Shown in pieces: positions 33,803 through 46,440 of a stretch of 64,000 nt of DNA. Origin of the DNA: Spirogloea muscicola (lineage: Eukaryota > Streptophyta > Zygnematophyceae > Spirogloeales > Spirogloeaceae). Each line of letters begins with the position of its first letter. Position 1 is the stretch's first letter. The translations under genes were made by a program, and so were the position numbers. A model generated the notes under the pieces. It was given only the letters and a program-made list of their open reading frames with translations, ran no database searches and had not been told where the DNA came from. The stretch covers positions 147,113 to 211,112 of the forward strand of contig WELB01000043.1 of NCBI GenBank assembly GCA_009602725.1, given 5' to 3'.

Positions 33803-36143
33803 CGGCTCGCCGTGCGGCGCCGGCGCGCAGCGCCTGGCCTTCAGCCTGCACGCCGGCGCTGCCCGACTTCGCAGCCAGCGTCAAGACTGCCGCCACACAC
33901 GTTCAATGCCATCAGGCTTGCGATGTGATGGGCCAGACTGTGCTCGAGGCGGCTCGACTGCGCCCTCTACCACCCTGCACCGCAGCCTTCAGCTCAGCTT
34001 CAGCTCAAGGCAGGTCTGACCCTCTCCTGGGCACTCGCTCGGCGATTCTGGTTCTCGCCTCCTCTTCACTCGCCGCCCTTTGACCTGCAAGTAATCCAGC
34101 AAAGGGGAACCACAGGGGTCCAAAGTGGAGTCGTGCAATACGAGAGAACCCAACTCCTACGCCCCTCTTACATTAGCACTTGCCGAGATGTCAATAAGGG
34201 AATCTGCAGGTGTCTTTGACAGCTTGCCTCCCGCTGACCATCTCGTTGCTGCTATGCTGAGTCATTTAGGCCATCAAGTTGTGCTGTATATCTTACCTCA
34301 ATACTGAGAGTCCACACCCTTATTCAACTGTGGCCAAAGCCCCACCACGTCGGTCCACCCCATTGCTCAGGTTTAGTAGAGAGGAGCTAAAGAGGAGTTC
34401 TGGCACACCACTAGATATGGCGGTCTGCTCAGCGCTCAACCGGAAGCCAGTGATCTGTGATGGAAGCACTGCCACACGAGTCTCCTGATGTGCTACATCC
34501 CTCCCAATCTTGAGCTGGCCTGCCAAGCAATTGATTGTATCAAGGGACAAACTGTCCAACTGCCTCCCCAGAATAGGTGTCAGAGGGCAGCACATCTTGT
34601 TGCACGCCTGCCCCAGTGTCCTCTTTCGAGAATCAGCAGTATAGAGGCTTGACTCTACACAAAGTCAAGTAGGCTAAACAGATCAGTGCGTAAGAGATGT
34701 AGCTGTAAGTGCCATTCCTGAGGTCTGTACTGACAAGCATGCAGTGGTCTCCGTCCTCTACATTCTCCACAGTCCTGTTCTTCAATTTGGCGATGACCGA
34801 CTATGCGGATTTCTGCCAAGCTTGCCTGGTGCCTGGTGCCAACCAGGCAGATGTCTGCCAAATCTGCAGAGAGCTGGAATTATCTCAGCTAGGCTTCCTG
34901 GGCACACGCGTACCAGGCCTTCTGCTTGCACTCACTGACTCTCAGCTGCTAGTTAACCTGGTTGAGAGGAGCGCAAATCTAGGAGTATATCAAGCAGGAT
35001 CAGTGCTTCAATTACACATCCCAGAAGTGAATGTCTACAAGAGCCCCCATGGCTGCTGCCAGGTCTTGGCAATACCTCATCACTACTGCAGACTGTTGCC
35101 TACTGCGTGGCTTTACTGCGTGGCTTATTGCTACTTAGACTTGCTCTTGATGACAGCTGTCAGCGTGTAGCTTCGGGTACTGCTCTTATCCTTCTTTCCT
35201 CCTTACTTGGGCAAGGCACAAGTACGGGCCAAAAGTACTACATAAAGTGAGTGTCTGCTTCTGTTGCTTCAGGCCCGTCTTTTTTCCTAATCCTCAAAAC
35301 ACAGCTTTAACACTGTTGTATGAGACACAGTAGACTTCTGTCTTTGTGCTGACTCCTCACTTCTATTGTCCTGCATCATCTGGCTCCCAATTGTGCAGCC
35401 AAAGATTGTATCGGGGATCGCCATTACTACTATTGCAGTCCTCCACCAAGCTCAAAATATGAAAAGAGCAGCAGGCGGGCAAAAGAGTCAGATCGCTCCG
35501 CAGGATGTGGCCGCTGGGATAACTCAGGAGGAGGACCAATTAAGGTGCAGTCGAGATATGCATTGCATTGGTCGCAATGCATGACTGCTAAGCCAATTGC
35601 TCGTCCTTCTCAACATCGAGCCCTCTTGCACATATTAGTATGGACTGTGTTCTCTCTGTTGCGGAAATAATGTCGATATTTGAGGGTGAGGGATACAACA
35701 CCTTCTACTAAGTAGACAGACTACAAAAATCAGCTGTATTGCACATCAATGCAGGGAGCACAGTGGGTGAGTTACTGTTATTGCTAATGCCACATCATTG
35801 ATTTGTTTACATATGAAGCACACCGGCTTCATCAAGCCTAACATTGATGTGAGGCAATTGGCATGTACAGGCTGTCTTCATTCTGTACAAGATATGTGCA
35901 AAAGAAGCCCAGCCTTCAAAGGACAAGCGGCAGGCAAGCTTCACTGATGAAGACGAGTTTGGGCTGAAGAGAGCAATTGCAAAGGGAAAAGCCAAGGTCG
36001 GACACAAGGTGTAAGGTAAAAGGGTGAGTACATGCAAAGCAAAGCTCAGATCAAAATGCCACGATGATGCAGAGTCATCACAGGCAGCCTCAGAGCGAGC
36101 CTACCCGGGTGCAAGCGAGGGGGTCTCGGAGGTCTTGGAGCTG
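33803..36143. other. Unassigned region before PTOX
   Basis: About 2.3 kb in which I recognise no family. The frame 34,709-35,170 (+) is open for 150 codons but resembles nothing I know and overlaps other frames. Sequence 33,803-34,020 is GC-rich; the rest is more AT-balanced and may be old decayed repeat DNA. The segment 36,072-36,143 could hold an upstream exon of PTOX (frame SSQAASERAYPGASEG) that ends at the single n. Confidence 0.4.
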
Positions 36144-36144
36144 N

Positions 36145-37907
36145 GAGCGGTGGATCGAGCATGGCGGCGACGCCTCCGGCGCCGTGGCGGAGCCCGACAA
36201 GGGCCAGGAGGCCGGCCTGGCGCACGGGCTCGAGCCCGGCGGCAAGCCCAGGTTTGTGGCGTTCGACTATGGCTTCCAGGCCTCGTTCCTGCGCCAGAAC
36301 CCCACCGTGCCGCACAACGTCGCCAAGCTCGCGCTCGAGAATTTTGGCAGGGAGTACGAGGTCAGGCCCTTCCTCTGCCTCCTCCCTCCCTCCCTCTCCC
36401 CACTCCCTCTCTGTCTTTCCCCACTGCCTTCCTCTCCCCTCTCTTTCCTCCCTCTTCCTTTCCTCATTCCCCCCCCTGCTGGCTCGCTGATGCTCGACTT
36501 TCTGGCCAACCCTGGGCTGCGTCAAAAGGGCTCCCCATGACCGCGTCTCTGAGGGCCGTGTGGCAACAGGCGCTGCGCCGGAGTGTCCTCTTCACAAACC
36601 TCAGGGACAAGCCCAGTGCGTGAGCCTTCCGTGGCCTTCCGCAGCAGCGCCACGACAGTTAGGCTTTGCTTGCGGGGTACGGCTCAACGATGCAGTGCCT
36701 AACGAGAAGCTCCGCAAAGCGGTGTGCACTGGCAGGAGACAAGAAGCGGGGGCCCGTGGCGACGGCCCTGACGCTAGCTGGCCGAGCTGCCGTGCTCCTC
36801 CTGCGTGGCATCGACAAGCTCCTGCAGCTGTATGACGGCCTGCCCGAGCTCAAGCCCAAAGAATGGGTGAGTGAGCTTGCCACCACCGCCGGCGCACCAC
36901 AGTGCCTCCTGCCGCTGGTCCAGCTGTGGGCCTGACTGCGCTGCGATGAGCGGAAGGAGGGAAGGAAGGTGTGGAGGGAGGATGGATTGAGTGGGAGAGG
37001 AGAGGCACCTGACAATGCCGTCATCCGGTGCTGCGCTCTGCCGACGCGCCTCCTTCCCCTTGGCCGAGCGGCATCAGGAGGGCGAGCAGGAAGTGGAGGA
37101 GCTGCGGCAGAAGCTGCAGGGGCTGCACCTCGACAACGACGGCGTGTGGGCGCGCGAGCACCGGCGGCCCCCCGTGCAGGCGCCGTGGGGCATCCTCGGC
37201 CCCTACTACGTCCTCTGCTTTGTGCGCCGCCGCCCTCCTTCCCTCCTCCATTGCGCACAGCCATCTCCGCGAGGAGCGTCAGGATAGCCTGCTTCGAAAA
37301 AGCATGACGCTTGCGGTCGCCTGCTGCAGTAGCTGACTGCTGCAGGTGCCGACGTGTGGCATGGTCAAGCAGATGCTGGACGTGATCTTCAATGGCAGGC
37401 CCATCCAGCGCTTCTGGTTCCTCGAGACCGTCGCCCGCATGCCCTACTTCTCGTATGTCGCCCCGTCGTCCGTCAACCCTCGTGCGCTTTCCCTCTTGTC
37501 GCCTCCTTGTCTGCGTCATGCTTGATGATGCTTGATTTGGCTCACGTGAGGCGCTGCCGCCTGCAGGTACATCTCGATGCTGCATCTTTACGAGACGCTC
37601 GGTTGGTGAGACCCCTTCTTCCACAACCTGGCCCACCCTTACCTTCCCCCCTTGAAGAAAGGACGCCCGGCCCCCTATACCTTAAACCTAACCCAAAATT
37701 AAACTCTAAACCTCTAAACCTGAACCCTAAAACCTAACCTAACCTAATACACACACACACACCCACACACACACGCACACACCCACACACACACCCACAC
37801 ACACGCACACACACACACACACGCACGTGCACACACACACACACACGCACTCACACACACACGCACATGCACACACACACACGCACACGCACACGCACAC
37901 GCACGCG

Positions 37908-37961
<54 letters not shown>

Positions 37962-39787
37962 CGCGCACACACACGCACACCGACGTGTATAGCTCATTCA
38001 CAAGTCACATCTAAAAGCATCAACACCATAAAGATGTATGAGTTAACTCTTTTTCTTCATTGCGAACTCGACTATGTATGAGTGTTCATCGCAAACTCGA
38101 CTCTTAGAGATCACTTTTATCACCGGTCTTGCCACTGCACACCGGCGGTGCAGCTCTTTTTGCTGCTGTGCCTGCTGACCCAGGCTTTGCGCCAGGATCA
38201 TTGTCGCTGACATACCTCTTGGTGCTGCCAGGTGGCGGGTTGGCGCAGAGGTCCGCAAGGTCCACTTTGCAGAGGTTAGTACATCGCCGGCGCCTTCGCC
38301 GGCCTGCACCAGCCTGTCTGCATATTGGCTGATTCAGCTGGGTGAACGGCTGCGTCAGTTGGCACCACTACTGTGCCTTGTGACATAACCTGCGCTCACT
38401 GTGTTACAGGAATGGAACGAGATGCACCACCTGAAGATCATGGAATCGCTGGGAGGCGATCAGCTGTGGATCGACCGCTTCTTCGCTCAGCACGCTGCCT
38501 TTTTCTACTATTGGGTTCATGCGCTTCCCTTGATGCCCGGAATGAGGGCCAGCATTTACTACATGTATCAGTGATTGTAGCAATAATCTCTCACACATTG
38601 TCTTTCGTAAGTTCTTGAACTCAGCCCCTGAAAAATGCATTTGTCATGAAGAGCACACAGTGTATAAGGGAAGAAGCATGAGGAAGCTGCAATAGCATAT
38701 TTGGGTCGTACCCATCACTGACACATACCAGCTCTGAGATCACAACGGGGACGCATGCTGCACCTTGAAATGGCATGATGTCATCAGTGGCGGCCTTTGC
38801 TTGTGCAGATCTTGAACATCATGTTCCTCGTGTCCCCCAAGGTGGCCTACAATTTCTCGGAGCTCATCGAAATGCACGCAGGTCAGGGGCACCAAGCAAT
38901 TGCAAGAAGTTGCTGTGCACCTCCCAGCACCGTGACATAGGCGCTGCAGTTGATCAAGTTACAATGTAGACTGAGAGATGCTTCCCTTTGCAGCTCCAAG
39001 AGCTGACTGATGCTGGGGTCACTCTTACTTGACACAGTTGATACATACGGCGAGTTTGTCGATGAAAACGAAAAGTTGCTCAAGAAGCTCCCACCATCGC
39101 CGGTGGCTCTGGCGTACTACGGTGGCCAGGACCTCTACATGTGAGCATCTGCTCCCCCTGCATGTGACCCTGAGATGACTTCTCCTCTTCCTCTTAGAGC
39201 TGCACGTCTATACTGTTTGTGTGGCTTTAGTGTGCCGGAATGAATCCACATTAGAAGCACAAAAAGCAGAAGTAATCAATCTCGCTAACTGGACTGTCTT
39301 GCTATGCAGTGCAACGCCATTGCCAAAGGGCACTACAGTCTTTGTTCAGCTTTGCGGCTCTGCTTCAGAAGTGTGAGCTGAAAGCAGAAGAGCTGCGTGA
39401 ACCTCCTTGCTGCAGGTTTGACGAGTTCCAGACGGCGCAAGTGCCAGAGTCTCGGCGCCCAAAAATTGAGAGCCTGTACGATGTTTTCTGCGCCATAAGG
39501 GTGAGCGCGTTGCCTGTCTGCAGCCTTTAATATACTGGGTACACTTAGATATAACTCGCTTGATCCCTGTTGCTCAGCTGATGACAATATTGTGCTGCCT
39601 CCCTTTGAGCGGCGGCGGCCTCACTACAAGGCTCCTTCTCTGGTCCTCTGTGATTCCACAGGACGACGAGCACGAGCACGTGAAGACGATGTCTGCGTGC
39701 CAGCGGCTGGACAGCCCCATCATCAGCCCCAACCGGCTCAAGTACTCGGCTGCCCAGACCGCCAAAGCGGTGGAAACCAAAGGCTGA
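36145..39787 (+). CDS. PTOX: Plastid terminal oxidase (PTOX, IMMUTANS-type di-iron plastoquinol oxidase), N-terminus incomplete
   Basis: PTOX oxidises plastoquinol with reduction of O2 to water on the stromal face of thylakoids (chlororespiration, carotenoid biosynthesis). Exons: 36145-36360, 36570-36615, 36736-36866, 37078-37221, 37346-37452, 37567-37605, 38232-38274, 38410-38514, 38809-38881, 39038-39140, 39416-39500, 39662-39787. Phase is kept throughout (405 residues from the n). All six di-iron ligands of the alternative oxidase family are visible: E in [13 protein letters not shown] and H in EEWNEMHH, E in NFSELIEMH, and E and H in [11 protein letters not shown]. Other landmarks are [30 protein letters not shown] and [18 protein letters not shown]. 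The sequence is closer to what I recall of green-algal and cyanobacterial PTOX than to mitochondrial AOX. The single n at 36,144 interrupts the first exon and the frame differs on its two sides, so the start codon and transit peptide are unresolved. Confidence 0.93.
36370..36478 (+). repeat. Pyrimidine tract (C/T-rich) in the first PTOX intron
   Basis: More than 100 bases of nearly pure C and T with CTCC/CCCT units follow the 5' splice site by about 10 bases. Purine:pyrimidine asymmetry of this length can form triplex (H-DNA). It is far from the 3' splice site, so it is not an ordinary acceptor tract. Confidence 0.7.
37676..37745. repeat. Degenerate telomere-like tract (CCCTAAA-type) in a PTOX intron
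   Basis: Beginning about 70 bases after the donor at 37,606, the intron has irregular CCTTAAACC/CTCTAAACC/CCCTAAAACC units running into the adjacent CA microsatellite. The C-rich strand is the sense strand, as in the NOMO intron. Confidence 0.8.
37747..37981. repeat. (CA)n microsatellite in a PTOX intron
   Basis: About 235 bases of CA dinucleotides with occasional CG or CC interruptions, immediately downstream of the telomere-like tract. The open frames here on both strands are artefacts of the repeat. Confidence 0.97.
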
Positions 39788-40964
39788 GGTCACGGTCTTG
39801 TGTACTAGTACTGCTGCAGCCAAGGCAACGAGCTTCCAAGGAGAGCAGCAAGTTGCATGTCTTGCGGGTTCCAGCAAGCGCTGCGGGGCCCCGAAGGGTT
39901 CTGCTGAGGCTGTCCAGGCCAGCGCAAGAGCCCCCAATCTTCCTTCTCCGACCTTGTTGCGCTTTACATTGTGCAGTGTGTAGAGTTTTTTGTTTTGGTT
40001 TGCTTGTTTTGTATTTGTCTGTGGCAGCTGGCCTTGCCAGCAAGGCCCATCAGTATGATCATTTGCAATCACATGAGTGCAGCACATTTCGAGTATTGTA
40101 TTGTACTCTCTTGTATAAGATCCAGGCAGGGGTATGTAATTACACTGTCTTTTCCTATACAGTCTGACCTTGGCAGTACTGCCAGTGACTGCTCTTAAGT
40201 TTGCCGTCGTCATGTGTGCATGCAAGCAAGCAGTTGTCATGCCTTGTAGTGCTCGCAATCCACAGCACAGAAGTTACTGACACCGCCGAGTGGGTTAGAG
40301 TAAACACTGACAGCCTGCTTTGGTTTACTCCTGGAATCCTTTTCTCCTAATTTTCCTCTGGAAAGTTCACCTATTACAAGTGGTTCTGCCTGGAGCCTGA
40401 GCGCTTGTGGAGCTTGAGTTGGCCCCAGTTCAACCATAGAAAGACAAGGTATTGGAAGTTTTGCATAAGCATGGCGCAGACAATTTCAATGCCCCCCACA
40501 AGCTCTGATCAGGTGCAGTACGTCTTGTCGACAAGCGATTGGGATCCCACGCTCAATCTCAACTTTGATATTGAGACAGCCGGCAGTCATTTGTCTTCTC
40601 GCTCAGGGAATTGAAAGCCCATCAAAAGGTGGTGGCTGTTAAGAGCCAAAAAATCTCACAGACTTTACGGGGAAGCCTGGACATGGAAGGCAACTGACTC
40701 AGCAGCAGTGGCTGCTACATACAGGAGTATAGTAACCCTATACTCAATAGCAGCAGATAAAATCTGCAGGAGAGTCAAAATAGCTCAGTCGAGTGATATG
40801 AGTTGTATTGGAGTTAGGTGGTCGCGTCCGTTTGGCAGGGTCAGTTCCTGCAGTGCGAGAGCACTTGAGGCAGGAGCTTCATGCTGCACCGGCACTCCAA
40901 AGAGGACAAGGGTGTTGGTCACAGCAAGCTAGGAGGTGCAGATCGTGGAGGCCGCCTCCAAATT
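39788..40964. other. Convergent intergenic region between PTOX and the 755-residue gene
   Basis: It contains the 3' UTRs of two convergent genes. A TGTAA occurs at about 40,135. I recognise no additional gene or repeat. The open frames overlapping 39,592-40,258 are shadows of the last PTOX exon and its UTR. Confidence 0.4.
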
Positions 40965-43900
40965 TCAAGGTGAGGGCGGGGCTGCCTGCTGCAGCAGCTG
41001 GCTCAGCACCTTGTTGTCAAGCTCCACGACCTTGAGGGAAAACGTGGGCGAGTGCAGTGCAGACAACTGGTATGGCTTCACAGCCAGTGGCGGCTCCAGC
41101 GGCGAGGGCTGGGGGCTGCTGGTGTTGACTGGTGAGGCCACCGCCGATGATGCCTCCGATTGCCGCCGTGTAGAGGCGCCGACAGGGCCTCGCGGCAAGC
41201 TGCGCTTCGACGGAGGATTCGCCATCTGCGACCTGCCCAGCTTGGCTGGCCTACGCCTGCTGAAGCAGCCACAGACTGCAGCTACTTCATCTTCTTCGTC
41301 CTCTATAACTGCTGCCGCCGTCGTTATGGGCGGTGCTAGCGGGTCCGCCTTGGTCTCCGCTTGCATCTCATGCTTGAGCACCTCCTCGTCCACTGCACCC
41401 CACTCGGTCCACTCCTCTCGCGGCCCCGCGTCCTGGCGCGGCTTCCACTCGCCTGTCGTAGCCCAGTATGCATCCCTCGACTCCCAGTCCATGTCGCAGA
41501 CGGCTGCACAAAGAATCCCATGACTTGGTCAGCTTGCAGGCCCGCAGTGGTCAGGCCCGACGCAGTGCTCGCAAGGGTAACGATGCAGCAGGATAGTATA
41601 TGGCAAGTCGCTTGGGTCGAGAATGCTGCAAGTGGAGGTACTCACAAGCAGGAGTTGTCGTGGCTTTGAGGCCATCTTGTGCAGGCTTCACAACCGTCGG
41701 TGGACTGGCATCTCCTCGGTAGTACGTGGGCTCTGGATGATCAAGCAGCCTGTTGCGGTCCGCTGCGCTGGGTGACGCGTATGACATGGGCTTCTTCGTG
41801 GGCGTGAGGAGGCCAGACAACAAGGACGGCTTGTCCGTGCTCTTGGCTATGTCCACCATGACCTTGCTTGGCGAGTGGAGCTCTTTAGGCGACATGAGGC
41901 GCTGCCATCGCGTGCTGGCTTCCAACAAAAGACCTGCACTGTCGGCCCTCGCCAGGGCCCGTGGTGACGATGCCGCTGTCTGAGACGCGTTAGGCGTCCC
42001 CAGCTTGGGAGTCACCGCCTGTGGCGTCTGCGGCGTGGTCCGGGATGCCGTCAGCTTGGTCGACACCGATGGCAGGGTTTTGGAAATCAGCTGCTCAACG
42101 AAGCTCCAGCGGTTGCCGTTGGCAGCCGGCAGCTGCAACTTGCCTGCTGCGTGCAGCGGGCCGCAGGAGTCACCTAGCGTGGCCACATCCTCGTCTTGCA
42201 AGCTCCGGCTCCTGCTGATTGGTAATATGTTGGCATGCTTCTGCAGTGAAAGTGACTTCCAGATACCACCCTGGCGGCTTTGCGGTTGTCTCTGGCCTTC
42301 CACGGGAACGGGTCTCGGAGAATCTCGCGATTGAGACCTTGGCCTCATCTGCAGTTGCCCTTGGGAGCAATTTCAGTTCTCCAATGATTAATCGCATGAC
42401 CCAATGCTTGCTAGGCCTGAGTCACTTTAAATTATTAACCTCAATTACTTAGACATGACTACCACACGTATGTAGCATGTCCATGCATCACTATCCACGC
42501 ACACGCCACCTACAGTCAGAGAATTTCTGCAAACTCTCAAAAGCATACAACAAAGTAAGGCCATGTACACAGCCTCTCAATATACAGTGCCATCGGCCAC
42601 CTAGGATGAGGGTCGGCTCACCCGCTGAATGACCGGCGTGTCCCACGGCCACGCTGTGAGTGCAAGGAGCGAGGCCGCCAGCAGCCCGGAGTCCAACCTC
42701 GGTTCCTCAGTCACCGCAAAAGCGCTTGTCGATCCTGCTTGCGCGTCCTTGGCAGGTGCTACCTGGGCTCTGCTGCTGTCGCTGGCCTTGTCAGCTGACT
42801 CTGTAGCGGCCTGTAGAACCTCATCATGCACTTCCTTTCCGCCCTTGTGCTTGGGATCCAGGCCGTCAGGTGGCACCAAAGTATCTGCCGTTTCAGGGAG
42901 TTGAGAGCAGTACACGTAGAGGTCGAAACCATTGACACGCTCCTCTTCCCACGTGGCCATGCTGAAGGACGGCTTGCAGCTGCTAACTGGCATATCTCTG
43001 CTGGAGTGTATTGCGTTGTTTGAGTCCACTATCAGTGTCAGATCACCGTAGTCAGAGATGTGGATGGACGCTGAGGAGCAGCAAGAGCCCTCGTCGTCTA
43101 GCAGTGGGAGGCCAGCAGATTCCGCGACCTGGAGCATGTCGAAGGACGTTGGAAAGCGGCAGCTGAGGACATTCGGGCTCTTGGACTGTGCGAACAGTGT
43201 CGTGCATTGGTGGACGACCTCTGCATGCAGTGTGCGTTTGATCAGATCATGAAAATTGACAAAAGCCAAGTGCGGAGGCATGTTAAGGATGGGCAGCCTT
43301 TTACCACTTATTGCTAAGCAGCTAAGCTTGTAGCAGGCGATCAAGTAAGGCAATGGCAGCTAGTGACGTCCACAAACGTGGCCGCTCTCACACAAGTCGA
43401 CCATGAGATGAAGAGCTGTGGACAAATTTAGAGTATTTTTCGTGCTCACCGACGTGCATTACAGCATTGGCTGTCCGCATGCTCTTGTCCTGCTCCAACC
43501 AACGCAGCTTCACGATGGCAAGTGCTGCGCAGGTCACATGGAGCAGATGGCAGGCAATGGTGGGCGACCTTCCCTTGACAATCGTAACCCCATACACAGG
43601 CCCAACCATCTTCGCTGAGATTCTATGCAGACATCTAGTGATGTGCATTGCTCAGCTGTCAGGCAGGCAAGCTCGTGTCAAGGTACGCATGGCTTTCGAG
43701 CTGCAAGCTACTGGCATGTGCCACCGATATGACTGCCTACTGACCTCGAGCTCAGCACGACTAGCTCTTTGGACGCACTCGGAGCGTGACAATCTGCTGA
43801 TTGCGCCACTTATTCCTCATGCTCAGCCTGATCAGGTCGTGTATCGAAATCCAGGGCTGTAAGCAGCAACGTCACCAGATGCGACGCGCATGCTAGCAGC

Positions 43901-44173
43901 CTGCAGCTCACCTGCCATGAGCTTGGTGATATGGTCGTCGCTCCCGCCCTGACGCACCTTGGCGTTGAGCTGCTGCATGAGGTTCTTCCAGAAGTCCGAT
44001 GTGGCCACCTCCATGGCAATCAGGTGCTCTGGCAGGTCGCAGTCGCTCAGGACAGCTTCCAGAGGCGACGCGATCTCACAGACTTGGAGGTGCTTCTGAG
44101 TGGGGTCGTTGCTGATCTCCGCGTACACGAGGCCGTCCGGCCTGATCTTGATGATGCGGCCAACGGCCGCCAT
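40965..44173 (-). CDS. Unidentified five-exon protein, 755 residues
   Basis: Exons on the minus strand: 44173-43912, 43614-43450, 43220-42622, 42348-41646, 41503-40965. Every junction preserves phase and the sum is 756 codons with the stop. The start ATG has a GGCATGG context. The N-terminal 150 residues look globular (GRIIKIRPDGLVYAEISND, EHLIAMEVATSDFWKNLMQQ, TIACHLLHVTCAALAIVKLR). The middle has ISDYGDLTLIVDSNNAIHSS and NGFDLYVYCSQLP. The C-terminal half is Ser/Pro/Thr-rich and probably disordered, with SP/TP sites, an acidic patch (VIEDEEDEV) and a short helical end (LKVVELDNKVLSQLLQQ). I recognise no family. The length and clean splicing argue for a real gene; the function is unknown. 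Confidence 0.75.
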
Positions 44174-46400
44174 GCCGGCAGCCAGCGGCCTGATCAGGCG
44201 GAAGCTGCGCAAGGACGACGGACAATAGAAAGCGAGCAATAGTCGCCAATCTCCGCGTCCTGCGGGGGGGCCCGGCGAGCTGCTCCTACGTCCGACCAGC
44301 ACGGTAGCTGCAGCGCGTCCGCATGCGGAAGGCGAGCAGGCGCTGGCAGCGCTGGCGATGATCCGGCGACGATCACGCGATCACGATCACGCCGGCCAAG
44401 GAAGGTTGCCTCAGTCCGGATGTTTTCAGCAACAGGGAGAGCGGCGATTCCGCACGCCGGGCCGCTGCCGCCGCCGCCGCCGCTGCCGCAATTGCCGCCG
44501 CCGCCGCCGCAATTGCCGCCGCCGCCGCCGCCGGAAGGGGTGGAGGCTGGCGGGGCTCGGGTGGAGTTCACAGGTGCGGGGCATGGGAGCGACGGAGGGG
44601 AGATAAGAGGGGGAGGGCAAGGCGGGAGGGGAGAGGGGGAGGGAGGAGGAGGGAGGAGGGAGGGCGGGAGAGGGGTTAGAAAGAGAAAAGGCAGCTGCTG
44701 ACATTTAAAGAGGGTCTGTGAGAGCCAGCCGGGTGCATAAGAGGGGCGCTCATGACTGAATCAGCGGACGGGGAAGAGGGAGGAGGAGAGGGAGGAAGGG
44801 GGGGGGGCGCCCGGGGCGCCGTCAGCCCAACCGCCGGGCGGGGCGACCCGAAGCGCCGCGGGAGCTCCCAACTCCCCCCACGGTGCTGACAGCTGTGCTG
44901 ACTCGTGGGCACGGAACGGGTCAGCCCAGCCGCAGTTGATGCAGGTCTGCCAACGTGCTTGCCTCTGTAACTCGCCATTCTTTTTCTGGGCTGGCCTCCC
45001 ACAGCCACTGCCCGCACCTGGAAGCGTCTTCCTTCTCAGGCCCTTTCTCCTCATCGTGGTTTCTTACATTTACCTTTTCTTGTCAGCGAATTGGCCAGTC
45101 CGGCCATCACTTGTTGTTCTTAGCGCTTCCCCTGGCTCCCTTCTCGTACTTTGTTCCTTCTTTTTTGGGCTGGCTTTTCCAGCCCCTATCCTCAATGGGC
45201 GAGCCCTTTCTCCATCACTTGATACGCACCCCATTACCCCCACCTCCACGCTCCGCCCGCGCGCCCCAGCGGCTGCCACGTGGCACGGGGGCGGCTTCCC
45301 GATGCCGTCGCGCGGCCCCAGGCCCAGGAAGAAGTGGCGCTTCCAGTAAGAGAGAAACGACGTTTCCAGTGTTGGGCGATGGCTGTGAGAAGCCAGCCCA
45401 GAGAAAGAAGGAACAAAGCTCGGAAGCTGCACCGTTGCCTTCCGTATTTCATGCAACTGGAAGCGCTTATCTCACTCTACCCGGAGACTCATTCCCTCTG
45501 ACCTGTGGCTGCTCAACAGGGGATGTTGAGCACCCAGTGGCCCAGTGGAGTTGTGGTGTGCTCTAGCGCTTCTCTGGCCCCTTCGGAATTTGTTCAGTCT
45601 CTTCCTGGGCTGGCAAATTACAGCTATCGCCCTCTTCTAGAAGACTCTTGCTGCTTCTTGTTTCATTCATTGCACCAGAAAGGAAACCGCAGAAAGGAAC
45701 AGCTACCACAATGTAACCCAACGGCTGGCCACCAGAAAGCTGGGGGAGCTTTAGTTGGTCGGTGGCAGGAAGAGCTCCAATTGTGATTCGTTTATTGAAC
45801 ATCGATTGGCGACCTCTACTTCCTGACACGTGGTTATTCAGCGGGTTGGCTTTGCAGCAGGTGATCTACATCTGTGTGAACGTACGTCTTTGTACTTGGC
45901 CACTCAGGCCCTCCGTCACTCGACATGCGTCTTTCCCCGCTGGCGCCGCTTGCAGAAGAGGACAAGCTCTTCGTGTCTGTTTCCTGCTAATTGCAAAATC
46001 AATTGGAGCCTAAGCGAGAGATGTCTACCAAATTAGGCAATTTGCAATCTGTTATCAAGCCAAAAACATCATCTCAGAGACCCTAGGCATACTATTACAG
46101 AAATCTCTGTGACGGTAATGCCTTGGGGCAGCAGGGCAGCACCAGCAGTTGAGGCCGAAGCAAGTGTCCTCTACAGGGGGGAAACCCTTGATAGATGTAG
46201 CTCAGGGAGAGGTGATGTGATCTAGGAAGTCAAGTGAAGGTGCTCGGGCTATGTGCATCTCTAAGTAAAAGGCTGCAGCTGTTGCCAACACCTGCTGACG
46301 TTTCTCATGAACGAGTCGTTTCTCATGAACGATAAGTGGTAGGCTGACACAGCTAAGTAGTAGAAAAGTAGCTGCACAGGATTGGTTGTGTCGTCAGCTC
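44174..46400. other. GC-rich 5' region and LINE tail cluster
   Basis: The sequence at 44,460-44,535 is a GCC/GCCG repeat, and 44,575-44,690 is a G/A-rich tract (pyrimidine-rich on the strand of the downstream gene); both probably belong to the 5' region of the 755-residue gene. From 44,955 to 45,660 there are at least four LINE tails, listed separately. No gene is recognised in this span. Confidence 0.45.
44955..45660. mobile_element. Cluster of LINE 3' tails in both orientations
   Basis: Plus-strand tails occur at about 44,970-45,050 (CTGGGCTGGCCTCCCACAGC), 45,150-45,215 (TTTTTTGGGCTGGCTTTTCC, ending GGGCGAGCCCTTTCTC) and 45,590-45,660 (CTGGGCTGGCAAATTACAGC). A minus-strand tail lies at about 45,335-45,425 (GGCTGTGAGAAGCCAGCCCA). 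All lack ORF remnants long enough to recognise, so they are extremely 5'-truncated copies. Confidence 0.65.
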
Positions 46401-46440
46401 AAATTGGTCCGCCATGAATCACAGCCTTACCACTTATCTT

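Noticed and set aside
34709-35170. Plus-strand frame of 153 codons
   Set aside because: No family resemblance, no splice support and no start context; kept only as an unassigned region.
37747-37981. CRISPR-like or tandem array of functional repeats
   Set aside because: A simple dinucleotide repeat in a eukaryotic intron; no spacer structure.
37739-38081. Frames encoding VCVCVC or THTHTH
   Set aside because: They are translations of the CA microsatellite inside a PTOX intron.
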